The notes below the pieces were generated by a model. That model worked only from the letters and a program-made list of their open reading frames with translations, searched no databases and was not told where the DNA came from. Of a DNA stretch of 34,799 nucleotides, positions 1 through 9,589 are shown piece after piece; position 1 is the stretch's first letter; each line of letters opens with the position of its first letter. The position numbers and the translations under genes are program-made. Origin of the DNA: Chromera velia (taxonomy: Eukaryota; Sar; Chromeraceae); contig JAHBMJ010005176.1 in assembly GCA_018398765.1 (NCBI GenBank), forward strand, positions 37,930-72,728. Direction: 5' to 3'.

Positions 1-599
1 GCGGGCGAAGAAAAAGAGACAAGGAGAACGAATGTGTGAACAGAAGCTAGGAATAGGAGCCGTTTGGGCCCATGGATGAATGAAAAGAGATCAATTATGT
101 GTCATTGAACAAAAGTTGCTCGGGCTTATGGCTAGGCCTGTGGATGAATGAAGAGATATCAGGTGCGTGAACAGAAGCCGCTTGGGCCTGCTGATGAATT
201 AAGAGAGACAAGGAGAGTGAGTGTATGAACAGAAGCCGTTTGGGCATGTGGGTAAATGAAGAGAGACAAGGAGATACAAGGAGAGCGAGTGTGTGAACAG
301 AAGCTGCTTGGGCCTCATGCAGTGAATCAATGAAGAATAATGAAGAGAGATATGCCATTGGAGAGCGAATGTGTAAACAGAAGCCGTTTGGGGCATCATA
401 ACGGTGTGGGTGCATAAACACAGACAGGGAAAGTGAGTGTGTGAACCGGTGTGAACAGGCTAGGTGAACAGGAGCCGGTTGGGCGTATGGATGAATAAAG
501 AGGGATAAGGACTTGCACAAGCATGTCAGCAGCAGATATTTGTATGGGCGTGTGGGTACCTGAATGAATAGAGACAGCCTGTCACTGAGAGAGAATAAA
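1..599. repeat. Degenerate ~57-bp minisatellite, left block
   Basis: About eight imperfect head-to-tail copies of a unit of roughly 57 bp are visible. Recurring words are GAACAGAAGCCG, TTGGGC, GTGGATGAATGAAGAGAG and ACAAGGAGAGCGAGTGTGTG. Unit lengths vary through small indels. The block stops at the left end of the inverted-repeat element at 600 and the same motif resumes at 2350, so the two blocks look like one array split by an insertion. Reading frames through it are low-complexity and show no protein-like conservation. Confidence 0.8.
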
Positions 600-833
600 C
601 GCATCCCGGCACCCTGGCGGGCACTTTGTCTACACTTTTTGGTGTATTGAGAAAAAATCCAGATTTTTGGTGGGCCCACCCCGGCGTGGCATGCCGGAAC
701 CACTAGGTGTTTCTGAGTCCGTTTGGACCTGAACTAAGATTCCTTGGTCGCTGGGCCCATACCTTTCATGACCCGGTCGGGCCAAGCCCATAAGGGCCTT
801 TTGGGGGCGTATTGTGCGCCGCCATATACGGTG
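600..833 (+). repeat. Left terminal inverted repeat
   Basis: This arm pairs with 2111-2349 in inverted orientation. The alignment has scattered mismatches and small indels, but blocks such as CTAAGATTCCTTGGTCGCTGG and its partner on the right are clearly the same sequence reversed. Such long arms would fold into a hairpin in single-stranded DNA or RNA. Confidence 0.75.
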
Positions 834-930
834 TTGAGCTGTATGTAGGCGGCGGTTCCGCTTAATTATGGTGGATTTGTGCATGAGCGCGTCGCAGTGC
901 GCAGCTCAAGGACCCCGGCAAGTAAAAGTC

Positions 931-961
931 CCGGGTTCGAGCTCCGGTCTGGTCTTTTTTT
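931..961 (+). other. tRNA-like T-arm/B-box with oligo-T (possible SINE-type fragment)
   Basis: The segment CCGGG-TTCGAGC-TCCGG (931-947) can fold as a 5-bp T-stem with one G-U pair and a 7-nt T-loop beginning TTCGA. The B-box-like GGTTCGAGCTC is at 934-944. Seven nucleotides that could be the 3' acceptor strand follow, then TTTTTTT at 955-961, a possible RNA polymerase III terminator. I could not find a matching 5' acceptor strand or a good A box upstream, so it is not called as a tRNA gene. A decayed tRNA-derived SINE 3' half is the best guess. Confidence 0.3.
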
Positions 962-1783
962 GTCTTAAATTGCACTTTTCGACTCCAAAAGTGCGAATTT
1001 TTGATGCATGCATGAATGTATGTGAGAGTAGCTAAACTTCTGACCATCTGAGAGGTCTTTGGAGGAGTAGCAAAGTATCTGTACGGCTTGTAGGACTAAC
1101 TTCAACTCTTTGATCTACCCTGCTTGTGTGTTGGCTAGCAGGTGGGCTGTAGACGGGACTTTTGTGCACAGTCGGGACCTTTGTGCACTCTCAGTCTGCA
1201 TAGGTCTGACCTTTGTAGAATCCCTGCTTATGTTTTTATCAATCCATTCAGCTTCTCTGTTCTGTCTGTGTTGAGCCAGCGCTATTTTCTTTTAGACGAA
1301 TAGCTAGCGCTTGTTTGCTGGTCTCTGCTGTGGAGGAGGAAGGATGGCTTACTCAGGCTCCAAGGATGCAGGCGACTTTCCACCTGGGGCGCCCTCGAGG
1401 TCGCGCCCTCAAAGGCAAGCGGCAGTGGAGGGAGCTCAGAGAAGGCAGCAGCAGGAAGAGCGAGGGAACCTAGAGGCCCTCTTGCTGGTTCGAGAAGATG
1501 GAGGAAGAGGAGGGCGGGTGAAGGGAACCAAGAATCTGACAGAATCCGCAAAGAGAAGAAGAGAGGAGCAGCCGACGGGGGAAGGAAGGGGCAGGCAAGC
1601 AGGGAAGGGGAAGGGGAAGTCAAAGTCTGCAGTTCGGACACATGTAGCCCCTGGCTGGATGTCCAATATCAGAATGTTTTTTCTTCAGTTCTGACTCTGA
1701 ATTACAGTGATGGAGTAGCTTTAGTGCATATGGCTGGGTGACTTGAGCCAGGCGCCCTACTCCGGTGGAACGAAAATGCATGA

Positions 1784-2130
1784 TGCGGCACCACCTAAGT
1801 AGATGCGTGTTTGTGTGTTTATCTGTACCCTGCCACATCCTTTGGTTGCTGTTTTATGCCGTTTGCCGTGTTTGATCGCTTCTAGAGATCATTGAGGACT
1901 TGTTTTGAGTAGAACTCGTATCTCAGCTTTATGTGGCGGCGCACAATTGATGCATACAGAACCATGGCGTGCCGCCACCTGAATAGATGCGTGCTTATGT
2001 GTTTGTATGCTCTTTAGCACACCCTTTGGTCGCAGTTTCATGCCATTTGTTCTGTCTGATCGCTTCTGCAGATCCCACCAGGCTCGTTCGCAATGAAGAC
2101 ACCCCAGACATATGTGGCGGCGCACAATAG
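1784..2130 (+). repeat. Two-copy ~185-bp tandem duplication
   Basis: Copy one runs about 1784-1970 and copy two about 1971-2130. Both contain the series GCC/GCACCACC, ATAGATGCGTG, CCTTTGGT, CATGCCATTTG-like, TGATCGCTTCT and GTGGCGGCGCACAAT in the same order. The second copy runs into the right TIR of the surrounding element, so part of the TIR was duplicated inward. Confidence 0.65.
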
Positions 2131-2349
2131 GCCTCTGAGCGACCCTTTTAGGCCTGCCCCGACCGGGTTATGAAAGGTATGGTCCCAGCGACCAAGGAAT
2201 CTTAGTTTGGGTCCAAATGGACTCAGAAACACCCATTGATTCCGGCATGCCACATCGGGGTGGGCCCGCCAAAAATCTGGATTTTTTCTGAAACAGTGGT
2301 CCCATAGGAAAAAGTGTAGACAAAGTGCCCGCCAGGGTACCAGGATGCG
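2111..2349 (-). repeat. Right terminal inverted repeat
   Basis: This is the reverse-complement partner of 600-833. It begins inside the GTGGCGGCGCACAAT motif and ends with GGATGCG at 2349. The inner GTGGCGGCGCACAA word also occurs at about 1932-1946 in the tandem duplication just inside the element. Confidence 0.75.
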
Positions 2350-2540
2350 AAACTCAGTGTGTAAACAGAACTTCAAGCCGCTAGGGCCTGTGGGTAAATA
2401 GAAATAAACGAAGAAAGACAGAGAGAGCGAGTATGTGAACAAAAGCCATTCGGGCGTGTGGATATGAGAGTGTTAATGGAAGCCGTTAACTTTGGGTATG
2501 TGGGTGAGTGATCGAAGAGAGACAGGGAAAATGAGGGAGT
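2350..2540. repeat. Degenerate minisatellite, right block
   Basis: The same ~57-bp unit as 1-599 resumes here with GTGTAAACAGAA, AAGCCGCTAGGGCCTGTGGGTAAAT and AAGAGAGACAGGGA-type words. This supports reading the element at 600-2349 as an insertion into a pre-existing array. Confidence 0.7.
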
Positions 2541-3108
2541 AAGTGAGTGAGCAAGTGAGACAGTGAGTGAGTGAATTAGTGAGGAAAGCAAGAATGACTC
2601 AGTGAGTCAGTGACTAAGTATGTTGGTGAGTGAGTAAGTGAGCACAATCAAGTACACCAACTAATACAGCAAGCGTAGCAAGCGTGTAGTTTGGAACTTA
2701 TATAACGTTGTGTTCAAACATTTTATAGACTAGCTCACAGTCTCAGTCACAGCTAGATGATTTAAAAGAGCAAGTTGATAATAGAAGGCGTATATAATGT
2801 TTGGCTACTACATATGCTACTATGCTACTACTAGAATGGCTAAAATATAAATGAAAGTAAATGAAAGAAACATTACAGCATGTGTGTCTGTATGTAAAAG
2901 ACCTATATATTGACTCCATAAATAAAAAATAAAAATATAAGTAGATTTAAGCGGGGAGTACTGTGATTTTTTTTTTTTTAAAGCAAACATAAGTTGTTAA
3001 AGCTTATCAGTAATGTATTGCTGCGGTTACAATTTCATTTTCTCTTTCACGTTTATTTAGGTTAACACCATGTGTTAGCGAAGTCCTTGTACTTCATTAA
3101 TTTTTTTA
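2530..3108. repeat. GTGA-type simple repeat, then AT-rich non-coding DNA
   Basis: Between 2535 and 2645 the sequence is dominated by GTGAGTGA/AGTAAGTG tetranucleotide variants. From about 2650 to 3108 it is AT-rich with homopolymer runs (poly-T at about 2968-2980). No open frame with coding character and no RNA gene is seen. Confidence 0.55.
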
Positions 3109-3113
3109 TTAAC
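3109..3113. repeat. Target-site duplication TTAAC, left copy
   Basis: TTAAC immediately precedes the left LTR and occurs again at 10193-10197 immediately after the right LTR. A 5-bp duplication is the usual size for Ty1/copia integration. Confidence 0.8.
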
Positions 3114-3336
3114 TATAAGGAATTCATGTGTCAGAACAGAGTTTGGGGAGGAGAGGATGAGCGAATGCGCCTCTCCTTGAATAAGTCAATGTAGATCGAT
3201 CAGTCTTTCCTATACGGTGCATACACAGTTTGTAGTGTTGCAAATTTGCATAGCTTGTAGCGCGCTGAGCCCAGGCTGAAGTCCCTGGCGGCTGTGAAAG
3301 GCCGGCATCAATCAACCCCGGACGCAATCTCTAATA
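3114..3336 (-). repeat. 3' LTR of the copia element
   Basis: This 223-bp direct repeat matches 9965-10192. By hand alignment I count about 20 substitutions, nearly all transitions, plus one 5-bp gap. Read on the minus strand the intact copy begins TGTTGGAGATTGCG; here the end has become TATTAGAGATTGCG. A divergence near 9% means the insertion is not recent, or that it mutated fast. Confidence 0.9.
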
Positions 3337-3347
3337 ATCATCCCCTG
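3337..3347 (-). other. Polypurine tract next to the 3' LTR
   Basis: On the minus strand AGGGGATGAT directly precedes the 3' LTR. This is the expected position for the primer of plus-strand DNA synthesis in an LTR retrotransposon. Confidence 0.6.
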
Positions 3348-3463
3348 ACTCGAATATTCACAGGAGAGTCACCTCTTTTCTTAGCTTTCGATCGACATGT
3401 CTTTACGAAATCTACCATTCCTCTCTTCACATGCACTTCCTTCTTTGCTTCAACCTGAGGCGC

Positions 3464-3796
3464 TTAACTCCCTCTCTCCTTTTCCAATTTGTACTTTGTG
3501 TGTCTGTCTGCCCGCTGCCGATCAGTAGAAACCCAAAGCACCCACGCCTTCAACGCTCTCAGCTCTTGTTGCACATACTTTAACAATCCATCCATCCGAG
3601 GCTCTCGCTTCGAATATCCACTCTCCAATTACTCCATGAGAGGAGCACTGTCTGTATAAATCTCTACCTCCAACGGCTTCATCCACAACGCCTCAGCAAG
3701 ACGCTTCCATTGAAAAGATTGTTTCACACCATCTACAAGCGCACAAAGCTCTGCAGAGGTCGAAGAAATCAGCTTCTTTTTGATTCGTTTGCTCTT
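3464..3796 (-). pseudogene. Copia RNase H, C-terminal part (nonsense-broken)
   Basis: Directly after the TAG at 3797 the same frame continues with the Ty1/copia RNase H signature: KSK, LISSTSAELCAL (compare the family's SSTEAEY), IYTDSAPL with an Asp, and a terminal ADRHTK (compare ADIxTK). A TAA at 3629 interrupts it. The frame ends at TAA 3464, which I take as the original polyprotein stop. In the family a Trp precedes the KSK motif, so the TAG at 3797 is probably a TGG codon changed by one transition. Confidence 0.85.
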
Positions 3797-5209
3797 CTAT
3801 ACCACCAGATTCGTTCTTCTCATTCTCTCAATCTTTTCCTTCTTGTCAACCAAGTAAACCTCAAGGCCCCCTCTTCCTTCACAACGGAAAAGAGAATACG
3901 AAGCATCCATAAACAAAGCAAGCTTCGGATCAATCACGCCCTCAAAGCGCAAACTGTCGTTCTTTTCACGAGCTCTGATAACGGCAAGCAAAGCAGCAAC
4001 AAGCTTTGAACTAGTTGGGTGGGAACTGTAATGAGACAACTCACTGAAAACAAAAGCAAGATCGGCAGACGTCCGACACACCCAACCAAGCACACCCATC
4101 ACTTTCATCATCACTGCAACCAGGTCTTCTTCTTTCTCTTCTTCCTTCTCTTCATTCAGCATCTCAGGGGAAAGAGACTTGCGAGGCAAATCGTCTGTCT
4201 GAACAGGAATGGACTTCAAGTATGCCTCCTGGCTGATCTCAAACCCGCTTTCATTCTTTCTCACCTCCAAACCCGTGTAGCCCATTTCACCCCCCACAGA
4301 GAGAATTTCTGGCTCATCCATTTTCAAACGCTGTCTCAAAGCTTCAAAGTCACCAGCAGGGTTGGCAGAGAAAATGAGCAAAGCATCAACGTGAACAGCC
4401 ATCACTGCTTTCACCTTCTTCTCTTCATCCTTCAACACAAAGATACTCTCAACAATTTCCTCCCATCCTTCTTCTGCTGCAATCCGTTTAAAATGCTTTC
4501 TATACAGACGAGGGGCATCTTTCAATCCATACATGGCTCTCTCTAGCTGACCGATAACTCCAGGTGCGAATCCTTCCGGAGAACCTGTTGGGACACGTCC
4601 TGGCAGCTGCACAAACACCTCATCATGAATGGATGCAGTCAGGAACGCAGTGCGCACATCTAACTTACTAATCGTCCACCCCTGACTGAATGTAAACGTA
4701 AAGCAAACCAAAAGAGCCCACCAAGCAGCTGTTCCACTGTACGTCTCAACGTTTTTTTGGTCATCTTGAAATCCTTTACATACAAGACGGGCTTTCGGCT
4801 TTCTCTCTTTCCTTTTCATCTTCCATGTCAGCACCCATCTGGTTTTCATTGCTCTTCTCTTCTGTGGTATTCTTACTCCGTTTATTTTCAACACTTTATT
4901 CTCTTCAAAGCTTTTCAATTCCCCTCGCATCCGATTCGCTTCATCAAAGAGGCTTTTCTCTACCTCCTCTTCCTTTGCATCAATATGCCCCTTCCTTGGG
5001 TTCACATGCTTCATCATCTGGTCGACCACTTTCTTATCTACCACAAGTCTCTGTGGTGCCTTTCTAAATCCATTTCCTTCTCTCCTCACTTTCTTCTTTT
5101 CAGCCTCCTTACTATCGTCCTGTGCTACCTGCACCTTCTTCCCTTTCTGTGCTTGCTGCACTTTCTTATCATCCTGTGCTTCCTGCACTCCCTCCGTTTC
5201 TCTGCTGCC
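3797..5209 (-). pseudogene. Copia reverse transcriptase and start of RNase H
   Basis: An open stretch of about 470 codons. Order of motifs: a charged Q/K/E-rich linker; RWVLTWK and KARLVCKGF (the family's KARLVAKGF); KLDVRTAFL with the first catalytic Asp; MYGLKDAPRLY (the family's LYGLKQSPR); HVDALL at about 4379-4393 where the YVDD box belongs; and FMDASY, the first RNase H motif. The second Asp of YVDD is Ala and the Tyr is His, so polymerase activity is unlikely. It reads in the same frame as the integrase upstream and the RNase H remainder downstream. A TAA at 5210 separates it from the linker above. Confidence 0.93.
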
Positions 5210-5455
5210 TTACTGCTCTCCTTCACATGCAAGAAAGCTAGCCAAGGCTGCGGCCCTCCCAGATTCCCCAAGTAAGTTGAGGCCAAACAACGAATCGTCA
5301 TCTAGAATATCTGGTGGGACGACTTCTCCTTCTCTCTCTTTCTCTGCTGGCTGCGCTGCCTGAACAAGTTCGCGACCCTGCCCTGACTACTTTTCCTTTT
5401 CCTCTCCACCTCCTACCCCCTGCTGCTGACTTCGCAACTCCAGGTGGCCTGCTTA
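5210..5455 (-). pseudogene. Copia linker between integrase and reverse transcriptase
   Basis: The polyprotein frame continues here between TAA 5453, TAG 5387 and TAA 5210. It encodes an acidic, Gln- and Glu-rich segment without a recognised domain, as is typical of the variable region between copia integrase and reverse transcriptase. Confidence 0.6.
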
Positions 5456-6910
5456 AAGTTGAGAGCCTGCTGTAAATGGAGGAGGGAAAGGGACAGGTAC
5501 AGAAACAAAAGACACAGACTCTCCCACAACATGATCCAGCTGCCTGACGGCCGCTGACGAAACAGAGTCGGGAAAGATTGCCTGCGACTTGGAGGAGGAG
5601 ACAACAGCTTCAAGGTCCGTACCCCCTGCAGTAAGAACATCGACTTCTCTGTCTTCATCGACATCGAAATCGGAAAAACGATCAACATCGTCAGCAGGTG
5701 CAGCTGCTGACTCAGACACTCCATTCAAAGAGTCAGAAGACACATTTAAACCATACCATTCAGTCAAAGACACAGCACTTGGATATACACACAAAGGTCT
5801 CCATCCTTTCCCACTGTCTGTCTTCACAAGAACACACACGACAGAGTCGCTTTCGACTCCAGCAAAGAACCCTTCCTTTCCCCTGACAGGCACAGCAGAA
5901 GAGGGAATCGGATGAGGGTCAGTCACAAGAACACGATCACCAACAGAGATGGAGGAAATGGGACGAGCAGCCTCAACACCAAACACAGACGTATTGAGCG
6001 ACTTACCCGTCGCAGATAAAACACATTCATTCAAAGAATCAATCACACCACTCAACAACCACATTAAATTCAAAGAATTAATCACACCACTCAACAACCA
6101 CTTCGCACAATAATTCGGCAAATCTAAATCCGTAAGCAACTTCCAGAGCAATCTTTTCACTGTACGATTCATTCTCTCTACTTGCGCTTGAGACTGAGGA
6201 GTGTAAATGCTTCCTTTCTTATGAAAGATGGACTCCTGATCACACACATGCTCGTACTGTCCCTTCTTTTCACCCACAAATTCTCTTCCGTTGTCAGTAC
6301 AAACCATTGCAGGCTTTCTTTTCACTTTCAGCTTCTCACTCAGTCTCTCTCATCTTCTTACCTACGCAGTCAGATGTCTTACTGCCTTCCCTTTCGAAGG
6401 CAAAACCATGCCAGAAACAAAACGAGTTGCAGCATCGACAATCAAAGACACAGGGGTACCACCAGGTAAAAACATGATATCCTGATAAATGACTTCATTG
6501 AATTCCTTTGCTTGCACGCCTTCCTCAGGCTGGCTTTTCTGAGGAATACGATGCATCACAGCATTCACATGCTTGCACTGTCTGCACACATGCCTCACTT
6601 GATCACACGTCTCTCTGCTTACACGTGATATAATGCCTTTCTCTTTCATTGTTTCATACAGTCGCACACCAGTCGCATGCCCAAATCTCTTATGCTACAT
6701 CAAAACCTTCCTTGCACTCATCTGACCTTGAGAAGGGAAGCTCACCCTCCGCGATCGATGTGCACCTAACCGAATTGGTGGTCGCTCCTGCGGGGCCCCC
6801 TTCTGACCTCTGTGCTGCAAAAACGTCCATTCATGTGCAAGAGGTCTATCCTTCCTATCTATGTTCAAACACACACGAAGGGGGCCACGCTTCACTGCCA
6901 GACTCTTTGA
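5456..6910 (-). pseudogene. Copia integrase (GAG-pre-integrase zinc region and catalytic core)
   Basis: The HHCC zinc region is visible: HKRFGH (H-X4-H, around 6677-6694) and CRQC (C-X2-C). The catalytic core follows with IYQDIM carrying the first Asp and IVDAATRF; CTDNGREFVG carrying the second Asp; and QAQVERMNRT carrying the Glu, so the DDE triad is still present. Four stops break it: TAG 6911 at the upper edge, TAG 6695, TAG 6362 and TGA 6350. The codon at 6695 sits just before HKRFGH, where the family usually has Trp. A 13-residue stretch in the core is duplicated in tandem (39 bp). The C-terminal part (5456 to about 6000) is a Ser/Val/Asp-rich tail. Confidence 0.9.
6029..6106 (-). repeat. 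39-bp in-frame tandem duplication within integrase
   Basis: 6029-6067 and 6068-6106 are near-identical. They encode WLLSGVINSLNLM followed by WLLSGVIDSLNEC on the minus strand. The unit is a multiple of three, so the frame is kept. Confidence 0.85.
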
Positions 6911-6913
6911 CTA

Positions 6914-7657
6914 CACCCCCCTATGCATACTTAAAACCAGAACGCCTTCCTCCTCTTTTACACACACATAAAAACTGCTACCCCCTTTTTTATGGAGCTC
7001 CACCCAGAATGGCTCACGCACTTTCTGCAAGCGGAGACCATGCACACTCACAAAAGAGTCTCAGACTGGTACAGACCGAGAGAAAGCTCCATCCAAACAT
7101 GCTGTCCTCCTACCTCCATCCACACATTCAACTCCAGGGAGATCCACAGTCACGTCACTTTCTGCTTGTGCGACGTCTCCTTCAACCCCCACAAACTCAC
7201 TGTCCGTCTCCCTCACCTCAACCACACAGGCCTCGACGTCTCTGCCAAAAAAATGCCGGCTGCATCCAGAATCAACCACCGGCTTCTTCACCACCCATTT
7301 TATTCTACCCCCTCTTGCTCCACCTGCACGCCCCTTAGCGTGTGGTCACAGTTTTGTCACGTTCTGCCCGGGACGGCTCTCCCCCTCTTCTTCAGCAAGC
7401 AACGCAAAGCGATTGGAAACCCGCACGCCGGGGGAATGCGCTGCACTCTGCACCCCCGAGTGTAGTCATCTCCTTCCCTGTCCCCCAGAGGAGGACGAGG
7501 AAGACTGCTGCTGCTGGCTTCAGAGTCTGTTGGGATCTTGGCTGGGGGAAAGGGGAACCCAAGGGCGAGGCTCGATTCTGGGCTGCCCCGCACGCTTGTA
7601 CGCACAGTTTTTCTCGAAGTAGCTCGTGTCCTGGCACCACCAGCACCTCTTTGGTCC
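6914..7657 (-). pseudogene. Copia gag C-terminus (zinc knuckle) and aspartic protease
   Basis: Directly after TGA 7658 the gag frame continues with CWWC-QDTS-Y-FEKN-C. This is a CX2CX4HX4C zinc knuckle whose His has become Tyr (7604-7645). After three more TGA codons (7520, 7466, 7346) comes VVDSGCSRHFFG (around 7235-7270), the protease active-site motif D-S-G in its usual copia context. The protease segment runs to TGA 7061. The stretch 6914-7060 continues to the pre-integrase region with VELHKKGGSSF-type residues. Each piece is too short to be a functional protein. Confidence 0.8.
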
Positions 7658-8829
7658 TCACGGCTGCTGCTGCTGTTGAGGGGGAGACTGCTGGGAGGAG
7701 CGCTGACCGTTCTGTCTGTTCCTCTGATTTCTGAATCCACCAGATCCCCGACCCCGTCTCTGCTGGCCTCTGAAGGCCCTCTCTCTACCCCCACTCTGCT
7801 TCTGTCTCGCCTTGATCTCTGCATCTCGATCAAAGGACGCAAACCACTCGAGCTCCTTCTTCAGAGTGGCATAGTCAATCTGTCTGAGATCCAGCTGCCC
7901 CCCCAATCCAGGAAGTTTCGATCTGAGGGAGTTGACGAGCTTCATACGCTGGTCGTCCGTGAGGGCGTTGACGATCATGATGACTTTGGCGGGATCTGCG
8001 ATCTCCCACTCCGCATTGTCGGAATTAAGGAGGAGATCCTTGAGTCTCTGGTCGATCTTCGCGAACGACAGCACCACACCGCTTGGAATGACGACACAAC
8101 CGTTCTGATCACGGTGGTCAAGGAGCCATGGGAAGACCTGCATACGCTCCTGCACAGCTAGCTGCATCGCCAGCAGGGTTGAGGAATACTCCTGCTTCAT
8201 CTTCTCTACAATATCCTCAAGGTTCACCCGCTTCCGTCTCCATCTCCTCACATCTCTCCTGAAGGCCCAAGCATCACTTCCTGCCTTGTTCAGCGCGACG
8301 ATGATCTTGGATCTCCACTCCTCTATCATCTGGAAGTGCTTCCTCTGTAGGTGCACATTGGAGAACTCCCCCCACTGCGACACAAAGTCGACAATCTCCT
8401 TCTTTCCAGCGAACTTCGGGCAGGCAGTCAGGTCCACTTTCTTCGACTGCTTCGACGATCTCTTCTTCCTGCATGCGGAACCCACTCTCTGAGCTGCAGA
8501 GTGGCGGGAAGATGCATCGGAAGATCCACTCACATCAGACGAGTTAGAGTGGGAGGGAGACGGGTCCTTGTCCGAGAAGAAAGCCACGGCGTCGAAGGGG
8601 TTTTGAACTTTCTGAGCCTGAACGGCTCCAGGCGCAAACAGAGAAACAGGGGAAATTCTTTCTTTCTTTTCCACCACTGCGGCACTGGTTCGACTGGGTG
8701 GAATCCATCTGTCTAACGAGTCTTTTACTCTCTCCTCCCACTGGCCTGGAGGCGCAGCATCTCTTTGATCGAACTCTACACTGAGTCTGGATACTTCAGC
8801 GCTGATCGGTTTAAGGGCATCAATTCGAG
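7658..8829 (-). pseudogene. Copia gag (capsid part), N-terminus cut by a MITE
   Basis: An open frame of about 390 codons. Ser-rich N-terminal segment; a central helical region around VSQWGEFSNVHLQRKHFQ and IDQRLKDLLLN that fits a copia capsid-like domain; and a basic, Gln/Arg/Gly-rich tail (GRGSGGFRNQRNRQNGQ) before a poly-Gln end at TGA 7658. The first few residues of the longest frame (NLKNT) are encoded by the inverted repeat of the inserted MITE and the frame opens on TTG, so this is not the original start. A candidate original ATG lies at 9918-9920 on the far side of the insertion. Frame continuity across the insertion depends on the target-duplication model. Confidence 0.8.
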
Positions 8830-9339
8830 TATTTTTTAGATTCAAACTTGACTTTTTAATCCGAACTTTTTAGGTGTTTTTGAAACAAAATCATCTCCTT
8901 AAAAAAAAAAAAAAAACTTAAGCGTCACAAACCAATTTTTTACGACTGACAAACCTTTTACTGCCTAGACCACGTACACGTTACAGGCATACCACAGTGT
9001 GCATGTATGCTACCAATAGCCATTAGAATTAAAGAGCTCTAGCTAGAGTTGCAAATGTAACAGAAATGTTTTGATCGGTTTTAATTGACACACATGTAAA
9101 TACATTTATCGCTCAAGACAAATTTAAAAATAAATTGATATAAAAATTAAAATTTTATTACTATACATAGGCTTACTGTGCTACATTTAAAATCTTATTA
9201 TAAAATTGCTATTAAAATTATATAACATTATTTTATTACTCATGTTGCTATACATTATCTAGGCGTATCACAGTAAAAAAAAAAAAACTGAAAAGTTGCC
9301 TAAATTATTTTTTTATTTTTTTATTTTTTGCGTAACACT

Positions 9340-9410
9340 AAAGCAACAGTTGATAATAGTTGTGCAACACTCAAACAACACTTATGCAACACCTAAACAA
9401 CAGTTGTTTG
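9340..9410. repeat. Short ACAACA/GTTG-type iterations inside the MITE
   Basis: Words such as GCAACACTCAAACAACA, GCAACACCTAAACAACA and CAACAGTTG repeat several times with spacing of about 17-20 bp. Confidence 0.5.
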
Positions 9411-9589
9411 CTATGTCCACTGCCTAAAAAAAAAAAATTACGCGAGAATTGGCTTTAATTATTTTTTTTTTCTCTGTAATAGGCCTAGTATATTATAGGA
9501 TAGGATATCGTAGGATAAGATTTGTATTTCACTTTATTTCAGTTACGTACTAAAACATAAAAATGTGTTCGATATGTGTTTAATAAAAT

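Larger units (their letters stand above)
600..2349. mobile_element. Non-autonomous DNA element with ~235-bp terminal inverted repeats
   Basis: The sequence from about 600 to 833 is the imperfect reverse complement of about 2111 to 2349. Both ends start with CGCATCC followed by the shared block ACCCTGGCGGGCACTTTGTC. Long TIRs, a ~1.75-kb size and no recognisable transposase suggest a MULE-like or other foldback-type non-autonomous element. Flanks share only AAA (597-599 and 2350-2352), so a target duplication is not established and no 9-bp duplication is seen. It lies inside the minisatellite. The interior holds a purine-rich stretch around 1340-1620, read as a low-complexity 127-aa frame (1311-1694) that I do not accept as a gene, and a tandem duplication next to the right TIR. 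Confidence 0.7.

Noticed and set aside
1311-1694. A 127-aa plus-strand frame and overlapping minus-strand frames in the long-TIR element
   Set aside because: Composition is purine-driven low complexity (Gly, Arg, Glu, Gln), open in several frames at once, with no motif.
3710-5275. Plus-strand frames opposite the copia pol region
   Set aside because: They are antisense shadows; all recognisable motifs are on the minus strand.
6649-8161. Long plus-strand frames over protease and gag
   Set aside because: No motif; antisense to the copia frame.
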